Below, one piece after another: positions 1 to 8,792 of a stretch of 64,000 nt of DNA; the first letter of the stretch is position 1, and the number at the start of each line of letters is the position of its first letter. The stretch is from Sphingomonas taxi (GTDB lineage Bacteria; Pseudomonadota; Alphaproteobacteria; Sphingomonadales; Sphingomonadaceae), in contig NZ_CP009571.1 of the NCBI RefSeq assembly GCF_000764535.1, forward strand, positions 2,847,001 to 2,911,000. The letters are read 5' to 3'. Position numbers and translations under genes: made by a program. The notes beneath the pieces are model-generated. The model saw only the letters and a program-made list of their open reading frames with translations. It was not told where the DNA came from and made no database searches.

Positions 1-101
1 GCATCCGCATCGATCCCGGCCAGCAGCTCGCGGCACGGCTGCGCCCCGGCATGTCGGTACAAGCGCGCGTCGACACCTCCAGCGGCCCGGTGGTGAAGTG
101 A
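1..101 (+). CDS. C-terminal end of an EmrA/HlyD-type efflux adaptor (partial)
   Basis: The window opens inside a reading frame that ends with TGA at 99-101. The last residues include DPGQQLAARLRPGMSVQARV, the usual end of EmrA/HlyD membrane-fusion proteins, in which a 'LRPGMSV' beta-strand precedes a short tail. Such adaptors link an inner-membrane drug exporter (EmrB type) to an outer-membrane channel. The next gene on the same strand encodes such a channel, which supports the assignment. Only about 33 residues are visible, so the substrate cannot be inferred. Confidence 0.7.
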   Translation, partial: IRIDPGQQLAARLRPGMSVQARVDTSSGPVVK

Positions 102-110
102 GGAGGGTTC

Positions 111-243
111 GCGCAGAGACGCAGAGACGCAGAGAGGGCCCATGCGCGGCGGCGCAGCCGCCCCTCAGACCGTCGGCCCGTGGTGAAACTCTGGAGACGG
201 CCGTAAGCGCAGCATCTCCGCGCCTCTGCGCCTCTGCGCGAAT
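111..243. repeat. Inverted pair of cgcagag(a/g) repeats between adaptor and channel genes
   Basis: Positions 111-134 carry tandem copies of a 'cgcagaga' unit, and 217-243 carry the reverse-complement form (cgcctctgcgcctctgcgcg). The two arms face each other across about 80 bases and could form a long hairpin. They are diverged members of the same class as the cgcgaagac arrays at 279-410, 57904-58186 and 63966-63994. No gene is visible inside. Confidence 0.7.
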
Positions 244-278
244 CAATTTCCGGCCTCTCTCCGAAAGCGCCGATGATA

Positions 279-410
279 ATCGCGCGAAGACGCGAAGACG
301 CGAAGATGTCGTGCTGCCGGGACCCGCAGCATGTTCCGTCATCCATAGAGATAACAGGACCACGACCGCCGCAAGCGCATCCCCTTCGCGTCTTCGCGTC
401 TTCGCGTGCA
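279..410. repeat. Inverted pair of cgcgaagac tandem repeats
   Basis: Positions 281-308 hold three near-tandem copies of 'cgcgaagac'. Positions 383-408 hold the reverse complement (cttcgcgtcttcgcgtcttc). The right arm runs into the signal-peptide coding part of the following lipoprotein gene, so it is partly translated. The same unit recurs at 58044-58071, 58156-58186 and 63966-63994. Confidence 0.75.
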
Positions 411-1780
411 TCACCCTGCTCAACCTTACGCTGACCGGCTGCATCGGCCCGCGTCCGCAAGTCCCCGCCGCCAGCGCCGTCGTTCCGCCCCCCGCATGGC
501 GCACCGCGCTCGGCAATGGCGAGCCGATCCGCGCCGACTGGTGGAGCGCGTTCGGCGATCCCGTGCTCACCCGGCTCGTCGGTCAGGCGCTTGCGGACAA
601 CGTCGACCTCGCCGCCGCCGCGTCGCGGATCGACGAGGCGCGCGCCGCCGCGCGGCTCGCCCGCGCGCAGCAGACACCGACGCTCGGCGGCAACCTGCCG
701 AGCACCACCGGCCAGACGGTCAGCCCGTTCGGCACCCCCAGCGACGCGATCGGCGCACAGCCCGCGGTCACCGCCAGCTACGATCTCGACCTGTTCGGCC
801 GCCTGCGACAGGCGAGCCGCGCCGCGCAGGCGCAGCTTCTCGCCAGTGAGGGCGCGCGTGACACCGTCCGCCTCGCCATCGCCAGCGGCGTCGCGACCAA
901 TTACGTCACGCTGCGCGCGCTCGACCTGCGCCTCGCCGTCGCGCAGCAGACGCTCGCCGCGCGCACCGAGGCGCTGCGCATCGCCCGCCGCCGCGCCGAG
1001 GCGGGCTATACCTCCAACCTCGAGCTGCGGCAGGCCGAGGCCGAATATCGCGCGACGCAACAGCTCGTCCCCGCTGCGCAGCTCGCGATCAGCCGGCAGG
1101 AGAATGCGCTCAGCCTATTGCTCGGCACCAATCCCGGTCCGATTCCGCGTGGCCTGCCGCTCGACCGGCTGCTCGCCCCCGCGATCCCCGACGGCCTGCC
1201 CGCCGACCTGCTGCGCCGCCGCCCCGACCTGTTCCAGGCCGAGCAGACGCTGGTCGCCGCCGACCGCACGCTCGACAGTGCGCGCGCGGCGATGCTGCCC
1301 AATCTAGCGCTCACCGGCTCGGCGGGGGTGGTATTGTCGACCGCGCTCGCCAATCCGATCGGCGTCTTCTCGGTCGGCGCCAGCATCCTCTCGCCGATCT
1401 TCGACGGCGGTCGCCTGCGCGCGCAGAGCGACGTCGCCACCGCGCGCCGCGATCAGGCCGCCTTCGCCTATCGGCGTACCGCGCTGGTCGCCTTTCAGGA
1501 GGTCGACAATGCGCTCGCCGGGGTGCAGCGGTCGGGCGAACAGGCGGTGGCGCTCGGATTGCAGGTCGATGCGCTCGCCGCCGCGCTGCGCAACGCCAGC
1601 AACCGCTATCGCGCCGGCTATACCTCCTACATCGAACAGCTCGACGCGCAGCGCGGCCTGCTTACCGCCGAGCTGGCGCTGGTGCAGGCGCGCGCCGACC
1701 GGATCACCGCTTATGTCGCGCTGTATCAGGCGATGGGCGGCGGCTGGTCGCGCGACGATGTGGCCGCGACGCAACGCTGA
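311..1780 (+). CDS. Outer-membrane efflux lipoprotein (NodT/OprM family), start uncertain
   Basis: This is the outer-membrane channel of a tripartite efflux pump, probably paired with the EmrA-like adaptor that ends at 101. The lipobox LTGC has its cysteine at 440-442, followed by a mature part of about 446 residues, the usual length of RND/EmrAB outer-membrane factors. It includes the two characteristic OEP repeats with GYTSNLELRQAEAEY and GYTSYIEQLDAQRGL. The open frame runs back to 98 without a convincing start. A GTG at 311 gives a 44-residue leader and is only the best of poor options, since no ATG and no clear Shine-Dalgarno site lie close to the hydrophobic segment. The leader codons for PSRLRVFA are made of the cgcgaagac repeat, so the original 5' end may have been replaced by repeat insertion. 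The family call is solid; the start is not. Confidence 0.85.
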   Translation: MLPGPAACSVIHRDNRTTTAASASPSRLRVFACITLLNLTLTGCIGPRPQVPAASAVVPPPAWRTALGNGEPIRADWWSAFGDPVLTRLVGQALADNVDLAAAASRIDEARAAARLARAQQTPTLGGNLPSTTGQTVSPFGTPSDAIGAQPAVTASYDLDLFGRLRQASRAAQAQLLASEGARDTVRLAIASGVATNYVTLRALDLRLAVAQQTLAARTEALRIARRRAEAGYTSNLELRQAEAEYRATQQLVPAAQLAISRQENALSLLLGTNPGPIPRGLPLDRLLAPAIPDGLPADLLRRRPDLFQAEQTLVAADRTLDSARAAMLPNLALTGSAGVVLSTALANPIGVFSVGASILSPIFDGGRLRAQSDVATARRDQAAFAYRRTALVAFQEVDNALAGVQRSGEQAVALGLQVDALAAALRNASNRYRAGYTSYIEQLDAQRGLLTAELALVQARADRITAYVALYQAMGGGWSRDDVAATQR

Positions 1781-1804
1781 CATGCTCCTGCATCGCAATA
1801 TGTC

Positions 1805-3967
1805 ATGGTGTCGGATCGCTCCCGGTCGCAACGCGTTCTCGCAACCCATGTTACTTTTACGAGCCCTTCGCCGCCGATGGCCGACGACGATTTGAAGACC
1901 GCCGGCCAGATCAGCGTCGGCAGTTGGGATTGGGACGTGGTCGCCGACCGCGTCACCGCCGACCCTGAGTTCGCGCGCCTCTACGGTGTCGATCCCGACG
2001 AGGCGCAGGCCGGCGCGCGACTGGAACGGTTCTTCACCGCGATGCACCCCGACGATCGGCCGCGGGTGCAGGCGGAGATCGCCGCGGCACTCGCCAGCGG
2101 TGATCCGTTCGAGAGCGACTACCGCCTGCAACAGCCCGACGGCCGCGCGCGCTGGGTCGCCGCACGCGGCCGCGTCACCTATGATGACGACGGGCGGCCG
2201 CTGCGCTTTCCCGGCATCAGCTTCGACATCGACGCGCGCAAGTCCGCCGAGCTGCGTCTCAAGGCGCTGGTCAAGCTCAACGACCGGCTGCGCGATCCCG
2301 GCGACCCCGCCGACCTCGCTTATGCCGCCGCCGAGATCCTCGGCCGCCTGTTCGACGTCAGCCGCTGCGGCTATGGCACGATCGACCGGGCCGCAGAGAC
2401 GATCGTCACCGAACGCGCGTGGTGCGCAGGCGGCATCGCGCCGCTGCCCGGCATCCTGCATTTCCGCGATTATGGCTCGTATATCGAGGACCTCAAGCGC
2501 GGCGAGACGGTGGCGATCGACGACGTCTACGAAGATCCGCGCACCGCCGCCACCGCCGAGGGGCTGAAGAGCCTCGCCGCGCTGTCGTTCATCAACATGC
2601 CGGTGACCGAACAGGGCGGCTTCGTCGCGCTGCTCTACCTCAACAACGCACAGCCGCGCCGCTGGCTGCCCGAGGAGGTCGCCTTCGTCCGCGACGTCGC
2701 CGAACGGACGCGCGACGCGGTCGAGCGCCGCCGCGTCGAGCACGAACTCGCCGCGCTCACCGCCTCGCTCGAACAGCAGGTCGAGGCGCGTACCCGCGAG
2801 CTGATGACCGCCGAGGCGCATCTGCGCCAGGCGCAGAAAATGGAGGCGGTCGGCCAGCTCACCGGTGGGTTGGCCCACGATTTCAACAATATGCTTACCG
2901 GCATCTCGGGCGCGATCGAGATGATGCAGGTCCGCATCCGTCAGGGCCGCGTCGACGAGATCGATCGCTACGCCAATGCCGCGCAGGGCGCGGCGCGGCG
3001 GGCGGCGGCGCTGACCCACCGGCTGCTCGCCTTTTCGCGGCGTCAGACGCTCGACCCCAAGCCGACCGACGTCAACCGGTTGATCGACGGGCTGCGCGAC
3101 CTCATCCAGCGTACCGTCGGCCTGGGCGTGACGATCGAGGTGGTCGGTGCCGGCGGATTGTGGCCGGCGATGGTCGATCCCAACCAGCTCGAAAATGCGC
3201 TGCTCAATCTGTGCATCAACGCGCGCGACGCGATGCCCGACGGCGGCCGCATCACGATCGAGACCGCCAACCGCTGGCTCGACGAGCGCGCCGCCAAAGA
3301 GCGCGATCTGGAACCCGGCCAATATCTCTCCTTGTGCGTCACCGACACCGGCACCGGAATGACGCCCGAGGTCCAGTCGCGCGCCTTCGACCCCTTCTAC
3401 ACCACCAAGCCGATGGGCGAAGGCACCGGCCTCGGCCTGTCGATGATCTACGGATTCGCGCGCCAGTCCGGCGGGCAGGTGCGCATCTATTCGGAGCTCG
3501 ACCAGGGCACGACGATGTGCATCTATCTGCCGCGCCACTATGGCGATGCCGAGCAGGATGGCGATCCCGCCCCCGCGACGATCCCGGTCCCCGGCGAAGG
3601 CCGCCACACCGTTCTGGTCGTCGACGACGAACCGACGATCCGCATGCTGATCGTCGAGATCCTCGAAGAAATGGGCCATAACGTGCTGGAGGCGGGCGAC
3701 GGCGCCGCCGCGCTGCGGCTGCTGGGTACCGGTGCGCAGGTCGACCTGCTCGTCACCGACGTCGGTCTGCCCGGGCAAATGAACGGCCGTCAGGTCGCCG
3801 ACGCCGCGCTGGTCCAGTTGCCGGCGCTGAAGGTGCTGTTCATCACCGGCTATGCCGAGAATGCGGTGATCGGCAACGGCCCGCTCGCCGCGAACATGGC
3901 ACTGGTCACCAAGCCCTTCACGATGGACGCCATCGCCGACCGCATCCGCGCGATGCTGGAGGGTTAA
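1805..3967 (+). CDS. Hybrid sensor histidine kinase (PAS-GAF-HisKA-HATPase-receiver)
   Basis: A cytoplasmic signalling kinase of 720 residues with no membrane segment. The order is a PAS domain with its PAC tail (about 35-145), a GAF domain (about 165-310), a coiled linker, then the H-box [10 protein letters not shown] with phospho-accepting His358. An ATP-binding domain follows with [10 protein letters not shown] and GTGLGLSM, and a C-terminal receiver (about 605-715) has predicted Asp652 in TDVGLPG. The HDFNN type H-box and GTGLGLSM box are typical of the HWE-neighbouring 'NtrB-like' hybrid kinases common in alphaproteobacteria. No cognate regulator is adjacent and the ligand is unknown. 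A second possible start is Met25 (1877). The gene converges on the CitE-like gene, with 16 bases between the stops. Confidence 0.88.
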   Translation: MVSDRSRSQRVLATHVTFTSPSPPMADDDLKTAGQISVGSWDWDVVADRVTADPEFARLYGVDPDEAQAGARLERFFTAMHPDDRPRVQAEIAAALASGDPFESDYRLQQPDGRARWVAARGRVTYDDDGRPLRFPGISFDIDARKSAELRLKALVKLNDRLRDPGDPADLAYAAAEILGRLFDVSRCGYGTIDRAAETIVTERAWCAGGIAPLPGILHFRDYGSYIEDLKRGETVAIDDVYEDPRTAATAEGLKSLAALSFINMPVTEQGGFVALLYLNNAQPRRWLPEEVAFVRDVAERTRDAVERRRVEHELAALTASLEQQVEARTRELMTAEAHLRQAQKMEAVGQLTGGLAHDFNNMLTGISGAIEMMQVRIRQGRVDEIDRYANAAQGAARRAAALTHRLLAFSRRQTLDPKPTDVNRLIDGLRDLIQRTVGLGVTIEVVGAGGLWPAMVDPNQLENALLNLCINARDAMPDGGRITIETANRWLDERAAKERDLEPGQYLSLCVTDTGTGMTPEVQSRAFDPFYTTKPMGEGTGLGLSMIYGFARQSGGQVRIYSELDQGTTMCIYLPRHYGDAEQDGDPAPATIPVPGEGRHTVLVVDDEPTIRMLIVEILEEMGHNVLEAGDGAAALRLLGTGAQVDLLVTDVGLPGQMNGRQVADAALVQLPALKVLFITGYAENAVIGNGPLAANMALVTKPFTMDAIADRIRAMLEG

Positions 3968-3983
3968 GCCGCCGCGGGGCGGA

Positions 3984-4826
3984 TCACCCCGCCAGCGCCA
4001 ATATCCGCTCCGCCTCGGCGAGGTGGAGGCGTTCGACCATCGCGCCGTCGAGCCGGATCGCGCCCCTACCGGTCGCGTCGGGGGCGGCGAAGGCGGTGAC
4101 GACGGCCCGCGCCCAGGCCAGTTGCTCGGCGCTGGGGCCGAAGGCGGCGTTGGCGGCGTCGATCTGGGCGGGATGGATCAGCGTCTTGCCGTCGAAGCCA
4201 AGCATCGCGCCCTGCGCGCATTCGGCGGCGAGCCGGTCGGGGTCGCCGATCGCGTTGCAGACGCCGTCGAGCGCGACCAGCCCCGCCGCGCGTGCCGCGA
4301 TCACCAGCTGCGTCAGCGCCGGCAGCAGCGGCGTGCGGTCGGCGTCGGGGCGGCAGCGCATCTCCTTGGCGAGATCGTTGGTGCCGGCGATCAGCAGCGC
4401 GGTGCCCGTCGTCGCTGCCGCCGCCGCGATCTCGGGCAGGCGCAGGATCGCGCCGCACGTCTCGATCATCGCCCAGATCGGCGGCCCGTCGGCACCGAGC
4501 GCGGCGCGGATCGCGACCAGATCCGCCGCGCTCGCCACCTTGGGCACGACCACCGCCGCGACGCCGCGCACCGCGACGGCATCGTCCTGCCCCCAAAGCG
4601 TGTCGAGCGCGTTGATCCGCACGGCGCACGGCCGCGCCCCGAACCCTGCCGCCGCGGCGACCGCCGCCGCCCGCGCGTCCGCCTTCGCCTCGGGCGCCAC
4701 CGCATCCTCGAGGTCGAGGATCACCGCGTCGCAGGCGAGCCCCTGCGCCTTGGCGATCGCTCGGGGATTGGAGGCCGGCATGAACAGCACGCTGCGATGG
4801 CGGGTGGCGGGATGGTGGTCGCTCAT
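3984..4826 (-). CDS. HpcH/HpaI aldolase/citrate-lyase family protein (CitE-like)
   Basis: A 280-residue TIM-barrel lyase of the CitE group. It opens with RSVLFMPASNPRAIAKA and has ILDLEDAV (metal-binding Glu/Asp region), VRINALDT, the MIETCGAI strand, GTNDLAKEM and a C-terminal FDGKTLIHPAQI, all classic for citryl-CoA/malyl-CoA/(3S)-methylmalyl-CoA lyases. The substrate cannot be read from the sequence. The start is set at the ATG at 4826, three codons inside the frame (MSDHH...). It lies 22 bases downstream of the MprF stop on the same strand, so it may be co-transcribed with that operon. No other citrate-lyase subunit is nearby, so it is probably a stand-alone CoA-thioester lyase. Confidence 0.82.
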   Translation of the reverse strand: MSDHHPATRHRSVLFMPASNPRAIAKAQGLACDAVILDLEDAVAPEAKADARAAAVAAAAGFGARPCAVRINALDTLWGQDDAVAVRGVAAVVVPKVASAADLVAIRAALGADGPPIWAMIETCGAILRLPEIAAAAATTGTALLIAGTNDLAKEMRCRPDADRTPLLPALTQLVIAARAAGLVALDGVCNAIGDPDRLAAECAQGAMLGFDGKTLIHPAQIDAANAAFGPSAEQLAWARAVVTAFAAPDATGRGAIRLDGAMVERLHLAEAERILALAG

Positions 4827-4848
4827 GGCACCCACCCTAACCCGGCGA

Positions 4849-7380
4849 TCAGGCGCTCACCAGCCGCGCGAGATCGATCAGCGCGCGCGGCATCGCCGCT
4901 CCGGTGGGCGTGGCGACGTAGCGCGACACCCAGACGGGGCCGAACTTGGCCTTGAACGCGCGCAGCCCGGCGAAGCCGTAGAGCCGCTCGCCATTGGCGA
5001 ACAATGCATGGCCGAGCCGCGCCCATACCGGCGCCAGCCGTCCGCTCGGCATGCCCGACAGCGGCGCCATGCCGAGGTTGAAGCGGTCATATCCCTCGCT
5101 CCGCGCCCATTCGATCAGCCGCACCAGCATCATCTCCATCGTGCCATAAGGCGCGTCGGGATGGTGGCGCATCAGGTCGACCGACGCTTCGTCGCCGTCG
5201 CCCGAGACCCAGATGTTGGCGAAGGCGACGATCCGCCCCTCGACCCGCACCAGCGCGATCGGAAAGCGCGTCAGATAGGCGGCATCGAACGCCCCGAGGC
5301 TGAACCGTTTCTCGCGCCCCGCCTTGGCGGCGAGCCAAGCCGCGGAGACTTCGCCCAACTCGGCCATCAGCCCCGGCACCGCGCTCGCCGGTTCGACTGA
5401 GAACACCCCGCCCGCCGCCTCGGTCCGCCGCACCGCGTGGCGCAACGGCTTGCCGCGCGGACCGGCGGTGGTGAAGTCGGCGAGCACGACATGCGCCTCC
5501 TCGCCATATTTGATCGCCTGCAACCCCAGTTCGACGAACAGCGGCAGCATCCGCTCGCTCGCCTGATAGAAGCACAATCGCCCGGCGCGCGCGTCGCAGG
5601 CGCGGCGGATGCTCCAGACCAGTTCGCTCCACGCCGCCGCCGGGCCGACCGGGTCGCCCATCACCACCCAGCTGCGCCCCTGCACGCGGTACATCAGGAA
5701 GGCGTCGCCGGCGGCGGAGACGATGAAGCTCTTGTCGCCGGTGAAGGCGAGCGCGGCGTCGGTGCGCGGGCAATGCGCCAGCGCCGCCGCCAGCACCGGC
5801 TCGGGCGGCAGGGCGTCGGGCATCGTCCGCGTCCGGCTGGCGGTGAGCAATTGCCACGCCGATACCGCGGTGAGCAGCACGCCCGCGGCGAAACTGGCGC
5901 GCAGGAAGCGCGGCGCATTGGCGTCGAGCGCGAACCGCCACCACAATTCGTCGCTGTACGGCGTGCGCTTGTAGGCGAAGAAGCCCGCCCAGATGCTGAG
6001 CCCCAGCGCCGCGGCGGCGGCGACCAGCCACGGCCAGCGCGGCCTGTCGGTGAGGATGCCGCCCTCGCGATAGAAGCTCGCCTTGCAATATTGCAGCACC
6101 CCGGCGACGATCAGCTGGAGCGACGCCTCCTCGTAATCGAGGCCCTTGAGCAGCGAGAAGATCGCGCCACCGACGAGCAGGATGCGCGCCGCCGCCCAGC
6201 CCGAACGCAGCCGTGCGGTGAGCGCCGGCGCGACGAGCAGCATCGCGGTGCCGATCAGGCTGCCCGCCATGTGCGACCCCTCGATGAACGGCAGCGGCAC
6301 CAGATCGGTCAACTCGGTCAGCCGCCCCTTCACCCCCGGCAGCGCGCCCGAGACGAGCAGCACGAAGCCGGCGACGAAGACCAGCACGGTGACCGCGCTC
6401 GGCGCCAGCAACTGCCCGGCGCGATCGACATAGGAGAGGCCGCGGCGGATCGGATGGCGCAGCCGCCAGCCCTCGCTGGCGGCGATGCCGATCGCGGCGA
6501 CGAGCAGCGGCAGCAGATAATAGATCAGCCGGTAGAGCAGCAGCGCGGCGAACAGCGTCGGGCGGTCGCCGGGCACGGTCGCCAGCACCACCGTCTCGAA
6601 CACCCCCAGGCCGCCGGGGACGTGGAGCAGCAGCGCGACGACCACGGCGACGGCATAAGCGACGACGAAGCCGGGAAAGGCGCCGGGCGCGGTGCCCGGC
6701 ACCAGCACGAAGAGCGCGGCCGAGGCCATGGTGAGATCGGCGAGCGACAGGCCGGCAAGCGCGCCCATCTGGCGCAGACTGGGCAGCGCGATGCCGAACC
6801 GCGCCGGACCGAGCGTCGTCGCACCGCGCAGCCGCAGCACCGGCAGCACCGCGAGCAAGGCGAGCAACAGGACGCCCAGTCCCTGCGCAGCGACCGGCGA
6901 CAGCGTCACCGGACCGAGGACGATGCCGTCGCCGATGATCAGCCCGATCCCCGCCGCCCCGGCGACGCCCGCCCAGAAGGCGATCGCGCAGATGCCGGCG
7001 ACCTGCGCGATCTCGCCGAACGCGAGTCCCGCGGCGCCATAGAGGCGTAGCCGCGCCGAGCCGCCGGTGATCAGCGACAGGCCGAGATTGTGGCTGAGCG
7101 TATAGGAGGTGAACGATCCCGCCGCGGCGACCCGCCACGGCAGCGGGCGGCCGATCGCGCGCAGCGCCACCCAGTCGAGACCGGTGAGCAGCAGATAGCT
7201 GGCGGTGGTGAGCGCGAGGCTGGCGGCGATCCGCACGTCGGGGATCGCAGCCAGCGCCTTGCGCACGTCGCTGAGATGCACCTCGCGCAGTACCAGCCGC
7301 AAGGCGGCGAAGCCGATGCCCGCGACGAGCAGCACCGCGGCGACCGTCAGGCTGCGGCGGTGATGCTGCGCGAGCGCCAT
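4849..7380 (-). CDS. mprF: MprF-type phosphatidylglycerol lysyltransferase/flippase
   Basis: An inner-membrane enzyme that transfers an amino acid (normally lysine from Lys-tRNA) to phosphatidylglycerol and flips the cationic lipid outward, reducing killing by cationic peptides and acid. The N-terminal two thirds (about 540 residues) is a multi-helix membrane domain with the flippase-type stretch SHNLGLSLITGGSARLRLYG. The cytoplasmic C-terminal part has the GNAT-like synthase fold with FTGDKSFIV, VMGDPVG and the ending LIEWARSEGYDRFNLGMAPL. About 843 residues is the usual MprF length. I chose the ATG at 7380. A GTG at 7407 is also possible and would overlap the stop of the upstream DUF2147 gene as GTGA. 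The upstream partner at 7905 resembles an aminoacyl-PG hydrolase, which supports the function. Confidence 0.88.
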   Translation of the reverse strand: MALAQHHRRSLTVAAVLLVAGIGFAALRLVLREVHLSDVRKALAAIPDVRIAASLALTTASYLLLTGLDWVALRAIGRPLPWRVAAAGSFTSYTLSHNLGLSLITGGSARLRLYGAAGLAFGEIAQVAGICAIAFWAGVAGAAGIGLIIGDGIVLGPVTLSPVAAQGLGVLLLALLAVLPVLRLRGATTLGPARFGIALPSLRQMGALAGLSLADLTMASAALFVLVPGTAPGAFPGFVVAYAVAVVVALLLHVPGGLGVFETVVLATVPGDRPTLFAALLLYRLIYYLLPLLVAAIGIAASEGWRLRHPIRRGLSYVDRAGQLLAPSAVTVLVFVAGFVLLVSGALPGVKGRLTELTDLVPLPFIEGSHMAGSLIGTAMLLVAPALTARLRSGWAAARILLVGGAIFSLLKGLDYEEASLQLIVAGVLQYCKASFYREGGILTDRPRWPWLVAAAAALGLSIWAGFFAYKRTPYSDELWWRFALDANAPRFLRASFAAGVLLTAVSAWQLLTASRTRTMPDALPPEPVLAAALAHCPRTDAALAFTGDKSFIVSAAGDAFLMYRVQGRSWVVMGDPVGPAAAWSELVWSIRRACDARAGRLCFYQASERMLPLFVELGLQAIKYGEEAHVVLADFTTAGPRGKPLRHAVRRTEAAGGVFSVEPASAVPGLMAELGEVSAAWLAAKAGREKRFSLGAFDAAYLTRFPIALVRVEGRIVAFANIWVSGDGDEASVDLMRHHPDAPYGTMEMMLVRLIEWARSEGYDRFNLGMAPLSGMPSGRLAPVWARLGHALFANGERLYGFAGLRAFKAKFGPVWVSRYVATPTGAAMPRALIDLARLVSA

Positions 7381-7403
7381 CACCGCATCCAGACGGCCGG
7401 TCG

Positions 7404-7835
7404 TCACGCCACCCGGTGCCAGGTCTGCGACTTGCACAGGAAGGTGCCGACGACGCAGCCGGTGATGGTCAGCGTCGCGGGCGAGCTCTGGTGGATGCGC
7501 GAGGAGAAGGTGCGGCCCATGTCGGGCACGAACACCTTGCCCTCCCAGGCGCCCGATTTGTTGCGGCGATAGCCGCGCAGCAATTGCGTGCCGACGAGGT
7601 CGGGCAGGCCGGCGCCGCGCGCCTCGGCGCGCGCCTGCGGGCTGGCCCAGACGATCTGGCCGCACAGCGCGCCGTCGGCGCAGCGCCCGGTCTGCACCGC
7701 CAGCGTGCCGCGTGGATTGGCCCAGCGGCCGATCACCGCCGGCGCCCCCGGGCGCAAATTCGCCTGCGCCGCCGACGCCCCCGCCGCGACCGCCAGCATC
7801 CCCGCCACGACCGTCGTGATTCGTGCCATCGTCAT
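7404..7835 (-). CDS. DUF2147 secreted protein
   Basis: A 143-residue protein with an N-terminal signal peptide (MTMARITTVVAGMLAVAAG...). Its mature domain matches the DUF2147 layout: an early GRWANPRGTLAVQ strand, CADGALCGQIVWA, GTQLLRGYRRNKSGAWEGKVF and a final CLVGTFLC-like segment (here CVVGTFLCKSQTWHRV). These are small lipocalin-like periplasmic beta-barrels of unknown role. The start at 7835 is supported by a GGGGGAT ribosome-binding site eight bases upstream, itself placed in the loop of a perfect 8-bp hairpin (7836-7862). The gene sits between the VirJ-like gene (69-base gap) and mprF (end overlaps its possible GTG start), so it probably belongs to the envelope-lipid operon. Confidence 0.8.
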   Translation of the reverse strand: MTMARITTVVAGMLAVAAGASAAQANLRPGAPAVIGRWANPRGTLAVQTGRCADGALCGQIVWASPQARAEARGAGLPDLVGTQLLRGYRRNKSGAWEGKVFVPDMGRTFSSRIHQSSPATLTITGCVVGTFLCKSQTWHRVA

Positions 7836-7862
7836 GATCGTATCCCCCACCATCATACGATC
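7836..7862 (-). promoter_or_regulatory. Hairpin enclosing the DUF2147 ribosome-binding site
   Basis: GATCGTAT at 7836-7843 is perfectly repeated in inverted form at 7855-7862 with an 11-base loop. Read on the minus strand, the loop holds GGTGGGGG, the ribosome-binding site, and the stem ends directly at the ATG (7835). It could be an RNA control element or a protein operator. What is seen is the perfect symmetry; the function is inferred. Confidence 0.45.
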
Positions 7863-7904
7863 ATAGACGGCACGCACGCCCCGGAACCGCAGCACCATTG
7901 CGAA

Positions 7905-8675
7905 TCAACGCGCGAATGCGTCGGGCGCGGCGTGGCGGATCGCCGCGAGGATGTGCGCGAACAGGCCGGCGCGGTCGTCGTTGAGGAAATGGCCGCCGGG
8001 CATCGCCACCACCGTCGCCTGCCCAGCCCGCCCCGCCCGGCGCCCTGCCAAAAGGTCCGGGCAGGCGCTGTCGACCTCCGCCGCGCCGTAGATGCAGGTG
8101 AGATGCGTCCAACCGAGCCGGGCGAGCGTCGCGCGGCTCTCGCTGTCGGGGGTGCCGCGATAGACGAGGCCGGACGGGTCGGCGCGGAAGAACACGGTCT
8201 CGCCGGGCACCACCAGCACCACGCCGGCGACGTGGCTGCGCAGCGCCACCGGCAGATCGGCGAGCCCGGTCTGCAAGACGTCGGCGCCATAGGATTGGCC
8301 GATCAGCATCAGTCGCGCCGCGCCTGTCCGCGCCAGCGCGGCGCGTACGCCGTCGGCGACGATCCGGTCGACCTCCGCCCGCGTCCGGCGCAGGCCGAAC
8401 AGGGCCGGCGAACTCAGGGCGACGACCGGGAACCCCTGCCCGGCCAAAGCGCGTACGGTATGCGGATTGGGGCCGTAGCGCAGCCCCATGTCGCCCGACA
8501 CGTAGAGCACGCCGATCGGCCGCGCGATCCCCTGTGGGCCGAACAGATGCGCGGCATCGCGGTCGAAGAAGCCGGCGCTGGCGGCGATCCCGGCGAGGAG
8601 CGCGAGCACGCCGCCGGCGATACCGGCGATCCAGGCGAGCCGCCACCGCAGCGATCGGGAGCGTTGCGATGCCAT
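7905..8675 (-). CDS. VirJ/AcvB-like periplasmic serine hydrolase
   Basis: A 256-residue protein with one N-terminal membrane/signal segment (WRLAWIAGIAGGVLALLAGIA) and an alpha/beta-hydrolase body. It has the VirJ family opening IGVLYVSGDMGL, the nucleophile elbow GQSYGAD (Ser128 from the chosen start), DSACPDL near the acid region and the catalytic histidine in MPGGHFLNDD. VirJ/AcvB proteins of rhizobia and Agrobacterium are reported to hydrolyse lysyl-phosphatidylglycerol and are encoded with the MprF homologue LpiA. Here mprF lies two genes downstream on the same strand, the same pairing. The start at 8675 has AGGACGG upstream. This copy is the short single-domain form. The family is fairly clear; the substrate is inferred from context. 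Confidence 0.78.
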   Translation of the reverse strand: MASQRSRSLRWRLAWIAGIAGGVLALLAGIAASAGFFDRDAAHLFGPQGIARPIGVLYVSGDMGLRYGPNPHTVRALAGQGFPVVALSSPALFGLRRTRAEVDRIVADGVRAALARTGAARLMLIGQSYGADVLQTGLADLPVALRSHVAGVVLVVPGETVFFRADPSGLVYRGTPDSESRATLARLGWTHLTCIYGAAEVDSACPDLLAGRRAGRAGQATVVAMPGGHFLNDDRAGLFAHILAAIRHAAPDAFAR

Positions 8676-8792
8676 CCCGCCGTCCTGCACGCGTTCCGCT
8701 GTCCCGGCGATGGCGCGATCATGAACTTTTCGTCACCCGACGCGGCAAGAGACTGATAGGCTGATGAAAATCTGGATATCGAGGGTGCTGCC

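Noticed and set aside
1304..3778. Long open frame (over 800 codons) on the minus strand across the kinase gene
   Set aside because: It mirrors the codon positions of the kinase in GC-rich DNA and has Arg/Asp/Gly-rich low-complexity protein with no domain. The same applies to long antisense frames at 12115-14586, 14949-18185, 18204-20723, 27771-30647 and others.
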